Shown: positions 45,192 to 53,099 of the stretch, piece by piece
How positions within the stretch are numbered: the first letter of the stretch is position 1
How the letters are laid out: each line of letters begins with the position of its first letter
From: Magnetococcales bacterium
GTDB taxonomy: Bacteria; Pseudomonadota; Magnetococcia; Magnetococcales; UBA8363
Assembly: GCA_015228815.1 (NCBI GenBank)
Contig: JADGCV010000001.1
Coordinates: 186,001 to 250,000, forward strand
Length of the DNA stretch: 64,000 nucleotides
Reading direction: 5' to 3'
Position numbers and translations under genes: made by a program
The notes under the pieces: generated by a model
The model's database searches: none
Seen by the model: only the letters and a program-made list of their open reading frames with translations
What the model was told of the DNA's origin: nothing

Positions 45192-46127
45192 ATGCACTCC
45201 ATGAAAAATAATTTGCAAAAAGTCGATCTCAATCTGCTGGTGGCCTTCGACGTCCTCATGACCGAACGCAGCGTCACCCAGGCAGGTCGGGTTCTGGGGA
45301 TCACTCAAGCGGCCATGAGCAACACGCTCAAACGGTTGCGGCAGACTTTCAACGATCCTCTGTTCATCAAACTCGGCCATTCCATGGCCCCGACCGCTTT
45401 GGCGCTCAAGCTGTCCGAACCCATCACCAAAGCCCTCGACCATGCCCAATCGATTCTGAAGAGGGAACATTTCGATCCCGGCTCGGCCAATCGCCTTTTT
45501 CGAATCGCGATTTCGGAATGTATTTCCGCGCCGCTGCTGCCCATCCTTCTCCAGACGCTGCGCCGGGTCGCCCCCGGCGTCCACCTGGAGATTCTCGAAC
45601 CGGGTGGCCGGGAACAAACGCGCATTCTCGACCGTGGCGAGGCAGACCTGTTGATCACCTGGTTTCAATGGGTCACCGCGGGCAAAGTACATCTTCATCG
45701 ACTGTTCGATCTTGATTTTGTCTGCATCGCCCGTCCCGGAAACCCCCACGCCCCGGAACATCTGTCGCTGGATGGTTTTCTCGCCGCGGAACACGTTCAA
45801 TATCTTCCCCCGGATCTGACCACCACGCCGGTAGACGAGGCATTGAAACAACTGGGGCATTCCAGAAAGATTGTCTGCAACCTGAACAGCGCCAGCATCC
45901 TGCCACATCTGATCGCCAGCACCGATTTTCTTTCGGTCCTCCCCGACCACCACGCCCGTTTCCTCGCCTCCGGAATGAACCTGACGGTCCACCCCCTTCC
46001 TTTCAAGGTCATGCCTCTGCGCATCGCCATGGCCTGGCATTCCCGGACCGATGAAAGCCTGCCGGATCGCTGGATGCGCCAAACCATCATCGATCTGTTC
46101 GATTCGTCGCAGGCCGGGCCGGGCTGA
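45192..46127 (+). CDS. LysR-family transcriptional regulator (NodD-like), copy 1
   Basis: A regulator of about 311 residues. Helix-turn-helix: NLLVAFDVLMTERSVTQAGR then LGITQAAMSNTLKRLRQTFN; DPLFIKLGHSMAPTALAL is typical of the NodD/LinR branch. A periplasmic-binding-type effector domain follows. AGGTAA precedes the ATG at 45192, but ATGs at 45174 and 45201 are also possible. A paralogue follows at 46396 on the same strand. No obvious target gene is divergent from it, so its role is open. Confidence 0.9.
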   Translation: MHSMKNNLQKVDLNLLVAFDVLMTERSVTQAGRVLGITQAAMSNTLKRLRQTFNDPLFIKLGHSMAPTALALKLSEPITKALDHAQSILKREHFDPGSANRLFRIAISECISAPLLPILLQTLRRVAPGVHLEILEPGGREQTRILDRGEADLLITWFQWVTAGKVHLHRLFDLDFVCIARPGNPHAPEHLSLDGFLAAEHVQYLPPDLTTTPVDEALKQLGHSRKIVCNLNSASILPHLIASTDFLSVLPDHHARFLASGMNLTVHPLPFKVMPLRIAMAWHSRTDESLPDRWMRQTIIDLFDSSQAGPG

Positions 46128-46241
46128 CCGTGGAAAAACGGACTTTTGCCTGGATCCATTGGAAGGGGAGGAAGACGAAAGGTCGGGCCGACAGAACACA
46201 AGCTCAGAGGGGGGGGGAGGCCTGTGTCCCGCCGGCCCGGT

Positions 46242-46265
46242 GATGAAAAGCCGAAGCTTTTCATC
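46242..46265. terminator. Perfect 10-bp hairpin with CGAA tetraloop
   Basis: GATGAAAAGC (46242-46251) pairs perfectly with GCTTTTCATC (46256-46265). It lies 115 bases after the first LysR gene. No T run follows, so it may be a processing site or operator rather than a terminator. A run of nine G lies just upstream at 46209-46217. Confidence 0.4.
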
Positions 46266-46395
46266 GTCCATCATGTACCGGATGCAGTTTCAAACGCGGC
46301 GAACTTCTTAACGAGCAGCAAGGAGTGTATATAAAAAAAAGGCCGAAAGCAAATTTTTTCTTTGAATATGTTATATTTGGTAATGGAGATCGATC

Positions 46396-47313
46396 GTGAG
46401 AACGGAACTGCAACAATTCGATTTAAACCTTCTGTTGGCGTTTGAAACTCTTTTTATCGAACGAGGGGTCACCCGGGCGGGAAATATACTGGGGATCACC
46501 CAGGCGGCGATGAGCAATACCCTGAGGCGTCTTCGGACCATCTTCAACGATCCCCTCTTCATCAAAGATGGTAACCGGATGGAACCGACGGCGCTGGCGC
46601 TGGAATTATCAGGTCCGATCCAGGCGGCACTGCGGGAGATGCGTCAGATTCTGGAGGTGGAACACTTCGACCCGCTGACCGCGCGCTCCATGTTCCGCCT
46701 GGGAGCGGTCGATTATGCCGCCGCGGTGTTTCTTCCGGCACTGCTGCAACGCCTTCAGAACGAAGCGCCGCATGTCACCATCGAACTGGTGGATATCGGA
46801 GGAGAGGAGGAAGGGCGATTTCTCGAATCGGGAGAGGTCGATCTCATTCTCAGCCGTTTCCAGGACATCATGCATCAGGAATCTTTGAAACGGCTGTATG
46901 ACATGCATTATGTCTGCCTGCATCGGGTCGGACATCCCCTTGTTCGGGAAGGGTCCTTGAGCCTGGAAGATTTTCTCGCGGCGGGTCATGTCCATTATTA
47001 CCCCAAGGGGATGATCACGACGGTCGTCGATGAAGCGCTGGCGCAGATGGGAACATCACGACGCATCGTTTCGCGGATGTTCTCGCTGAGCCTGGTGCCG
47101 TTCATCGTCGAAAATTCGGACCTTCTGGCCATTGTTCCGGACGGAGTGGCCCGATATCTGGCCCGTTCCCTGAACCTTGCCCAAGTCCCGATCCCCTTTG
47201 CCACACCACCCCTGCGGATGGCGATCGCCTGGCATCGGCGGACCGAAAGCAGTATCCAACACGTCTGGTTGCGGCAACAGGTCCTGGCCGCTCTCGACGG
47301 GACGGTCGCATGA
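46396..47313 (+). CDS. LysR-family transcriptional regulator (NodD-like), copy 2
   Basis: A 305-residue paralogue of the regulator upstream, sharing QFDLNLLLAFETLFIERGVT, GITQAAMSNTLRRLRTIFND and PLFIKDGNRMEPTALALEL, and an effector domain with matching motifs (ESGEVDLILSRFQ, EDFLAAGHVHYYP). The start is a GTG at 46396 with GGAG seven bases upstream. The two genes look like an old tandem duplication whose effector domains have drifted apart. Confidence 0.9.
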   Translation: MRTELQQFDLNLLLAFETLFIERGVTRAGNILGITQAAMSNTLRRLRTIFNDPLFIKDGNRMEPTALALELSGPIQAALREMRQILEVEHFDPLTARSMFRLGAVDYAAAVFLPALLQRLQNEAPHVTIELVDIGGEEEGRFLESGEVDLILSRFQDIMHQESLKRLYDMHYVCLHRVGHPLVREGSLSLEDFLAAGHVHYYPKGMITTVVDEALAQMGTSRRIVSRMFSLSLVPFIVENSDLLAIVPDGVARYLARSLNLAQVPIPFATPPLRMAIAWHRRTESSIQHVWLRQQVLAALDGTVA

Positions 47314-47419
47314 AATAACCCATGAATGACTGCGGAATTCTTTCAGGTTGCATATGAATTCCAATAAGGATATTCTTTGGGTCGAGGGGCATCCGAACTT
47401 GTTCGAGAAAGGTTCTGCA

Positions 47420-47698
47420 ATGCGGATGCACGCGAAACAGGAATGTTCAGGTCATTCCACCAAAACCACCCCGCCACTGGATCCATGGGCCCCGGAACTG
47501 CTCCCGCCGCTGGAGTTGGCATTGGTCGTGGAAGATTGCCTTTTTGCCTTCGTCAACGCCCAAAGCCCGCACTCACGCGACATGCTCTGGCCATTGCTGG
47601 TGGAATCGGTCGAAGCCCTGTTGACCGATTTCAGACGTCGCTTCACCAGTGACGGACCAGAAGCGGCGGTCGATCGCAGCCGTTTGGTGGATCAATAA
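47420..47698 (+). CDS. Hypothetical protein
   Basis: A 92-residue soluble protein, MRMHAKQECSGHSTKTTPPL then LELALVVEDCLFAFVNAQSP. I start it at 47420, with GAAAGG upstream; the frame stays open back to 47348. It follows the second LysR gene by about 100 bases. No family recognised; it may be a small accessory protein or a chance frame. Confidence 0.45.
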   Translation: MRMHAKQECSGHSTKTTPPLDPWAPELLPPLELALVVEDCLFAFVNAQSPHSRDMLWPLLVESVEALLTDFRRRFTSDGPEAAVDRSRLVDQ

Positions 47699-47868
47699 TC
47701 CTTGCTTGTCACATTCCCCTGGATCCGGGACAGCATGATCGTCCCGGATCCAGAAAATGTTTGCGCTCCGGAAAAATGATTGTTGATCTTTCTCTGGTCC
47801 GGTATCAGAATGACATGGACAATTGTCGTTCATAATTTTCAGACTGTGAAGTATCCATTGGGGTCGGC

Positions 47869-49221
47869 ATGCCATCAAAACATAATCATGATCGGCCTTT
47901 GATTCCTTTGTGTTTTGTCCTCATGCCTTTCGGAAAGAAATCCGATCGAGGGGTGCGAGTGATTGATTTCGACCGCGTTTATAGCGAAATCATCGCCCCC
48001 GCGATCATAAGGGCAGGAATGGATCCCATTCGTGCCGACGAGGAACAGACCGGAGGGATCATTCACAAGGCGATGTTCGAACGTCTTATGTTGTGCGATT
48101 ATGCCATCGCTGATCTGACCACGGCCAACGCCAATGTTTTCTATGAATTGGGGATTCGCCACGGCATTCGACCGCAGAGTACAATACTGATCCATGGCGC
48201 GACGATGAATCTTCCATTCGATGTGGCGCCACTTCGGAGCCTTTCTTATCACCTGGATTTTGAGGGCAATCCCGCGAAACCCAAGGATGATTGTGAACAT
48301 CTCGCGAAATTGCTGGAACAATGCCGTAATCCGGTTGCCGACAGTCCGCTCTTTCAACTGATTTCAGACTTTCCTCCCCCCGACATCGCCCGCCTCCGGA
48401 CCGATCTTTTCCGTGATCGGGTCGCCTATGCCCAGGGCTGCAAGGAGCGGCTCGCGATCGCCCGGAAAGAAGGGGAACCGGCGGTGGCGGCATTCGAGAA
48501 TGAAATCAATCTTCGCGAGGCGGAACCTGCCATCATCATTGATCTTTTTCTTTCCTACCGTGCGGTTTCGGCATGGCAAAGGATGGTCGAACTGGTCGAA
48601 CGGATGCCCGGACCGGTTGCGAATGCGGTACTGGTACGCGAACAGCTTGGATTGGCCCTCAATCGTCTGGGGCGGCGCGACGAGGCGGAACGGGTCCTGC
48701 GGCAGGTCATCGAAACACACGGTCCCAGCAGCGAAACCAACGGAATCCTGGGACGGGTTTTCAAGGATCGATGGGACGAAGCGGTGAAAACGGGAAAAAA
48801 GGCCGTGGCGGATGGTTTTTTGCGCCAGGCCATCGAAACCTACCTGGCCGGTTTCGAAGCGGACTGGCGCGACGCCTATCCGGGGATCAACGCAGTCACC
48901 CTGATGGAAATGGCCAATCCGGTGGATGCACGTCAGGGGGCGTTGCTGCCCGTGGTCGGTTATGCGGTCAAGAGACGACTTTCGGGAAAGAGGCCCGATT
49001 ATTGGGATCATGCCACTTTATTGGAATTGCATGTCCTTGGCCGGGATCGTGCCGCCGCGGAAGTGGCATTGGCCGATGCCCTGGCAACGGTGCGGGAATC
49101 CTTTGAACCACAGACGACAGCGCGGAATCTGTCTCTGATTCGTCGCGCCCGCGAGGATCGAGGAGAGGACCAGGAGTGGGTCCGGTCGATCGAACGGGAA
49201 CTGGAAGGTGTGCGTTTCTGA
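47869..49221 (+). CDS. NDT/TIR-like nucleotide domain fused to TRAFs-binding (TPR-S) scaffold
   Basis: A 450-residue protein. Residues 15-150 form a Rossmann-like domain of the nucleoside-deoxyribosyltransferase/TIR-like kind: CFVLMPFGKK, FDRVYSEIIAPAI, and DYAIADLTTANANVFYELG, whose Glu93 is the likely catalytic residue. Residues 200-450 are helical repeats matching the TRAFs-binding (DUF4071, TPR-S) family, with AYPGINA at 336-342 and YWDHATLLELHVLG. That scaffold is known from animal ASK kinases and from predicted bacterial conflict systems, where it is proposed to read NAD-derived signals. The next gene shares the scaffold, 61 bases downstream, so this is probably its signalling partner. 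Confidence 0.82.
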   Translation: MPSKHNHDRPLIPLCFVLMPFGKKSDRGVRVIDFDRVYSEIIAPAIIRAGMDPIRADEEQTGGIIHKAMFERLMLCDYAIADLTTANANVFYELGIRHGIRPQSTILIHGATMNLPFDVAPLRSLSYHLDFEGNPAKPKDDCEHLAKLLEQCRNPVADSPLFQLISDFPPPDIARLRTDLFRDRVAYAQGCKERLAIARKEGEPAVAAFENEINLREAEPAIIIDLFLSYRAVSAWQRMVELVERMPGPVANAVLVREQLGLALNRLGRRDEAERVLRQVIETHGPSSETNGILGRVFKDRWDEAVKTGKKAVADGFLRQAIETYLAGFEADWRDAYPGINAVTLMEMANPVDARQGALLPVVGYAVKRRLSGKRPDYWDHATLLELHVLGRDRAAAEVALADALATVRESFEPQTTARNLSLIRRAREDRGEDQEWVRSIERELEGVRF

Positions 49222-49282
49222 ATCACGGGCACATGCAAGCCGAAATTCATGGGAAAAAACATCGGGGGGGGATCAGCAAAAC

Positions 49283-51922
49283 ATGTCGAAAAACAACGAT
49301 GAATCGGAAAAGGAATTCAATGAGGCGCGATTGCAGGCCAACGAAATCCTGTCGGGGAAGAGGCAGGGTTTTAACGTTCGGGAACTGATCGGGATCGCCG
49401 AACGATTGCGCGGCACGAGACAATTCGTACTGGCGCGACAACTGCTCGATCCAGAACGTCATGCGTCACTTCTGACAGGGGAACCGGAACGGCAGGCGTT
49501 CCATTCAGCCCGGGCCGTGGCCATCTACAAAGATCCGGAGCTGCTTGACGACCTCAAACTCGATCAGGCGTTGCACGACCTGAAGAAAAACCTGGACCTT
49601 GACGTTGCCGAAGATCCGGAACTCCTTGGTGTGGCCGGAGCGATCTGCAAGCGCAAGTGGGAGACGACCGGGCACCTGCACGACCTGAAGGAAGCGCTCA
49701 CGTACTATCTTCGTGGTTGGAACACGAGTACACGGTCGGAATCGAAGGTTGACCGAAGTTATCCGGGAATCAATGCAGCCTTCATTCTTGATCTTCTCGC
49801 CACCCGGAACAAGGAAACTTCAGGAAAAAATAAAGTCCTGGGGACGATGGCCGATCAAAGCCAATCCGAAGCGAAGAAGATTCGCGAGGAGATCATCCGC
49901 CTTGAATCGACCGGAAGAAGGGATGACTACTGGCATCTGGTGACCATGGCGGAGGCGCATCTTGGCCTGGGCTTGGTGGCGGACGCCTCTTTCGAGGCAA
50001 ACCATTTTGATCGGGCACGGGCGTTCCTTGAAGAAGCCGCTGGATTGACGGCCATACCCCTATGGCAGAGGGAGACGACCGTCCGTCAATTGTCACGCCT
50101 GATCCGCCTGCACCAACCCGAACTCACGCCGCGGACCATTGGCGATTCGGCGGCGGGACAGGCGGTACGAGCACTGATCGACAACCAGACGGCCCCTCTG
50201 GAGACAGCCTTTTCCGGAAAAATTGGCCTGGCCCTTTCGGGAGGTGGTTTCCGGGCATCATTGTTTCATATCGGTGTTTTGGCGCGATTGGCGGAACTCG
50301 ACCTGTTGCGGCGGCTGGATTGTATTTCGTGTGTTTCCGGCGGATCGATCATTGGCGCCCATTATTATCTGGAACTGCGTCATCTGTTGCAGAGCAAAGC
50401 GGACGGAGCGATCACCCACCAGGACTATATCGATCTGGTCGATCGTGTCGCCAAGGATTTTCTCGCCGGAGTACAGCGCAATCCGCGAACCCTCGTGGCG
50501 GCCAATCTGTTCGCCAATCTCAAGATGATGTTCAGCAAAAACTACTCTCGAACCACCCGTCTTGGAGAATTGTACGAGAAGGAATTGTTTGCCAGAGTTG
50601 CCGACGAAGGCCGGGACCGCCCCCGATTCATGTCCGATTTGAAAATCACCCCTTTGAATGCCAAGGGGGCGCGGGAAAACGATTTTTCGCCGCGGGAGCA
50701 AAACTGGCTGCGTTGCAACAAGGTACCGATTCTTTCCTTGAATGCGACCACGCTCAATACAGGGCACAACTGGCAATTCACCGCCTCCTGGATGGGAGAA
50801 CCCCCGGGCGGCATCGATTGCGAGGTCGATGCCAACTATCGGCTGCGACGGATGTATTATGAGCAGGCGCCCGAGCCCTTCAAAAAAATTCGCCTGGGTG
50901 AAGCGGTTGCCGCTTCATCGTGCGTGCCGGGATTGTTCGAGCCGGTCACATTGGACAAACTTTATCCCGACAAGACTGTTCGTCTCGTCGATGGCGGCGT
51001 CCACGACAATCAAGGGGCGGGGGTACTCCTTGAGCAAGGTTGTTCCGTGATCATCGTCAGTGATGCCAGTGGCCAGATGGAGGCAGACGACACTCCTGGC
51101 CATGGAATCCTGCCGGTTGCCCTGCGTTCCAACAGCATTCTCCAGGCCCGGGTCCGCGAGGCCCAGTTTCGCGAATTGGATGCCCGTACCCGCAGCGGTC
51201 TTTTGGAAGGTTTTGTCTTCCTTCACTTCAAGAAGGATCTTTACGGGGAAGATATTTCCTGGAGCGGATCCACCGATTCTGTCCCGGTCGCTTCGACCCG
51301 GACAAAGACCTGTTATGGCATTCTGACCGAGGTACAACGTCTTTTGGCGGCCATCCGCACCGATCTTGATTCTTTTTCGGAGATGGAAGGCCATGCCCTC
51401 ATGGTCAGTGGTTACCGCATGGCCGAAAACTTTCTCGCCAAAAGCCCTGTCCTGACCAACCTGGCGGCGACACCGCTTCCCGACTGGCGTTTTGATCGAT
51501 GGTCTTTTTCCAACATCGAACCCCAGATGACCGACCCGGATCGTGCCACGGAGCTTGTCCGCCATCTGAAGGTTTCACAGATTCAGTTTTTAAAGGTCTG
51601 GCATCTCTCTCCCATACTGAATGCTTTACGAAAAGTGGGCATGCCAATCATCATGGCAATCGTTTGCCTTCTTGCTATTATCTTTTGGAATGTTGAACTG
51701 ACGATTCCATTGCCAACGGTAGGAACCATCGCCCTGTGGCTGCTTCCATTGATTGCCGTTGGTCTCACCGGATGGAAAATCTTTGGAATGCTTGATTTTC
51801 GTTCCTGGGTGCGAAAGCTGGCCATTGCCCTCGTAACGGCAACTCTGGGATGGTTGCTGGTCACGGTGCATCTTTGGGTGTTTGATAAATTGTTTCTTTT
51901 TCATGGACGGGTACGTCGTTAA
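49283..51922 (+). CDS. TRAFs-binding (TPR-S) scaffold fused to patatin-like phospholipase with membrane tail
   Basis: An 879-residue protein. Residues 1-300 are the same helical scaffold as the preceding gene (SYPGINAAFILDLL at 159-172, YWHLVTMAEAHLGLG). A patatin-like lipase follows: oxyanion loop LALSGGGFRASLFH (317-329), nucleophile Ser352 in SCVSGGSIIG and Asp570 in LVDGGVHDNQG, the Ser-Asp dyad. Three hydrophobic helices close it (about 785-803, 810-829, 845-866), placing the lipase at a membrane. It probably attacks membrane lipids once activated. Start MSKNNDESEK at 49283, with a G-rich site upstream. Confidence 0.88.
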   Translation: MSKNNDESEKEFNEARLQANEILSGKRQGFNVRELIGIAERLRGTRQFVLARQLLDPERHASLLTGEPERQAFHSARAVAIYKDPELLDDLKLDQALHDLKKNLDLDVAEDPELLGVAGAICKRKWETTGHLHDLKEALTYYLRGWNTSTRSESKVDRSYPGINAAFILDLLATRNKETSGKNKVLGTMADQSQSEAKKIREEIIRLESTGRRDDYWHLVTMAEAHLGLGLVADASFEANHFDRARAFLEEAAGLTAIPLWQRETTVRQLSRLIRLHQPELTPRTIGDSAAGQAVRALIDNQTAPLETAFSGKIGLALSGGGFRASLFHIGVLARLAELDLLRRLDCISCVSGGSIIGAHYYLELRHLLQSKADGAITHQDYIDLVDRVAKDFLAGVQRNPRTLVAANLFANLKMMFSKNYSRTTRLGELYEKELFARVADEGRDRPRFMSDLKITPLNAKGARENDFSPREQNWLRCNKVPILSLNATTLNTGHNWQFTASWMGEPPGGIDCEVDANYRLRRMYYEQAPEPFKKIRLGEAVAASSCVPGLFEPVTLDKLYPDKTVRLVDGGVHDNQGAGVLLEQGCSVIIVSDASGQMEADDTPGHGILPVALRSNSILQARVREAQFRELDARTRSGLLEGFVFLHFKKDLYGEDISWSGSTDSVPVASTRTKTCYGILTEVQRLLAAIRTDLDSFSEMEGHALMVSGYRMAENFLAKSPVLTNLAATPLPDWRFDRWSFSNIEPQMTDPDRATELVRHLKVSQIQFLKVWHLSPILNALRKVGMPIIMAIVCLLAIIFWNVELTIPLPTVGTIALWLLPLIAVGLTGWKIFGMLDFRSWVRKLAIALVTATLGWLLVTVHLWVFDKLFLFHGRVRR

Positions 51923-51992
51923 ACTCCTGTTTCACTATTGTGGAAATCCATAGGGAGAAATTGATATACTGTTACCAATGGGAGATTTAGAA

Positions 51993-52292
51993 ATGGGAAT
52001 ATCCTGGAATTCTGCTGTGGAAGGTACTTCTGGGCTTTGGTATAAGTCCGGAGTCGATGATGACGGCCAATGCCATCTGCTCGTTGCCGAAAATAGAAGA
52101 GGTGTTGAGGTTAATGGTGGAAGCCATGATCACTACTGGAAGAGGGATGGAAGCTATTATGTTCAGTTAAGGGATCGCAGTGGCACTGCTTTAGCCGCAG
52201 GCAAAAAAGGCCATATATTTGAACGCGATACAAAATTTTCAGGTATCGATAAATACCTAGATGGCTTGTTTTCTCGATACTGCTCGTGCTAA
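51993..52292 (+). CDS. Small hypothetical protein downstream of the patatin gene
   Basis: A 99-residue protein, MGISWNSAVEGTSGLWYKSG, rich in Gly, Asp and aromatic residues, with a mainly beta look and ending in RYCSC. GGGAG lies eight bases before the ATG at 51993, so translation is likely; an ATG at 51978 overlaps that site. It lies 70 bases after the patatin gene on the same strand and is more AT-rich than its neighbours, which hints at separate origin. It could be a third member of the module. No family recognised. Confidence 0.55.
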   Translation: MGISWNSAVEGTSGLWYKSGVDDDGQCHLLVAENRRGVEVNGGSHDHYWKRDGSYYVQLRDRSGTALAAGKKGHIFERDTKFSGIDKYLDGLFSRYCSC

Positions 52293-52333
52293 AATTTCAG
52301 AGACTGGAATTTCGCGGACAGTATACAATATAG

Positions 52334-52766
52334 TAACTGCCCAGGTACCCCCAGGGCCCAGAATTATTGAAAGAAAAAAGGGGTCTGGGGGATTGCCCCC
52401 AGGGTTTTGATTTTGTTTTTTACGCGCCATTTCACCCGAAGCAAGATTCCCGCGTGATTTTTGCGGGAATCTTGCGTAGGCGCGCGCCTTGGTCCCGATC
52501 TTTTCGCGGTTTTTGCGAAAAGACCAGGACACATTGCAAGTTTTCAGGCCTTTCAACCTGCAAGACGTTTGCCCTTCTTCGCAAAAACCGCGAAGAAGGG
52601 CAAACCAAGGCGCGCGCCTACGCGGTTTCTCGCAAAAACCACGCGAGAAACCGCTTCGGGTGAAATGGCGCGTAAAAAACAAAGTCAAAATCAAAACCCT
52701 GGGGGCAATCCCCCAGACCCCTTTTTTCTTTCAATAATCTCGAACCGGGGGGTACCTGGGCAGTTA
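52334..52766. repeat. 433-bp imperfect palindrome with four covarying hairpins
   Basis: Two inverted arms. Outer ends TAACTGCCCAGGTACCCCC (52334-52352; complement 52748-52766) are followed inward by the dispersed hairpin repeat in opposite orientations, then a perfect 26-bp match (52415-52440 with 52655-52680). Each arm then has a hairpin, a shared linker (52476-52492 with 52605-52621) and a second hairpin. Stems: 52441-52453/52463-52475 (13 bp), 52499-52507/52515-52523 (9 bp), 52568-52582/52590-52604 (15 bp), 52622-52633/52643-52654 (12 bp). The centre is AGGCCT at 52546-52551. Apex and linker sequences match between arms but the stems do not. Confidence 0.9.
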
Positions 52767-52776
52767 CACAATATAT

Positions 52777-52965
52777 TTAAAACGGCATAAACCGACTGTA
52801 GAAATAATCAAGGATTCCATCGATGCGCCGCCGTTTGGCATCATCGAACAGATCGCTTTCCATCAATCCCTCGGCGTTGAGACGGGTGACCAGGCGGTTG
52901 TAGATACCGGGCATCCCCTTGAGAAGGTTGAGTTTCAGACGGGTCAGATCGGAATGGACAAACAT
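52777..52965 (-). CDS. Small protein downstream of the radical SAM gene
   Basis: A 62-residue protein, MFVHSDLTRLKLNLLKGMPG, helical, with MESDLFDDAKRRRIDGILDY near the end. AGGGAGAAG lies about eight bases before the ATG at 52965; the longer frame (to 53034) lacks a site. It follows the radical SAM gene on the same strand by 134 bases. It has no Cys and no clear leader/core split, so I do not call it a modified peptide. No family recognised. Confidence 0.6.
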   Translation of the reverse strand: MFVHSDLTRLKLNLLKGMPGIYNRLVTRLNAEGLMESDLFDDAKRRRIDGILDYFYSRFMPF

Positions 52966-53099
52966 TGGATTCTTCTCCCTGATGGCGGATACCTTGCCTC
53001 GATGCCGGACCCGGTTTTTCGAAGCAACATTCACGCCATCGGTGGACAGACCATGGAATCGTCAATCTTTTCCATTGGTTCACCACCCACACGATCTTG

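Noticed and set aside
46209-46217. Nine-G run as a phase-variable tract
   Set aside because: It lies in an intergenic region away from any start codon or promoter that I can identify, so there is no gene for it to switch.
52334-52766. CRISPR array or IS element for the hairpin-rich region
   Set aside because: Repeats are inverted rather than direct, with no regular spacers, and no transposase frame is present in or beside the element.
52257-52790. Three overlapping frames of 98-145 residues, on both strands, within the palindrome
   Set aside because: Each is a translation of the inverted repeat; similar peptides appear on both strands because the DNA is palindromic. No ribosome site.
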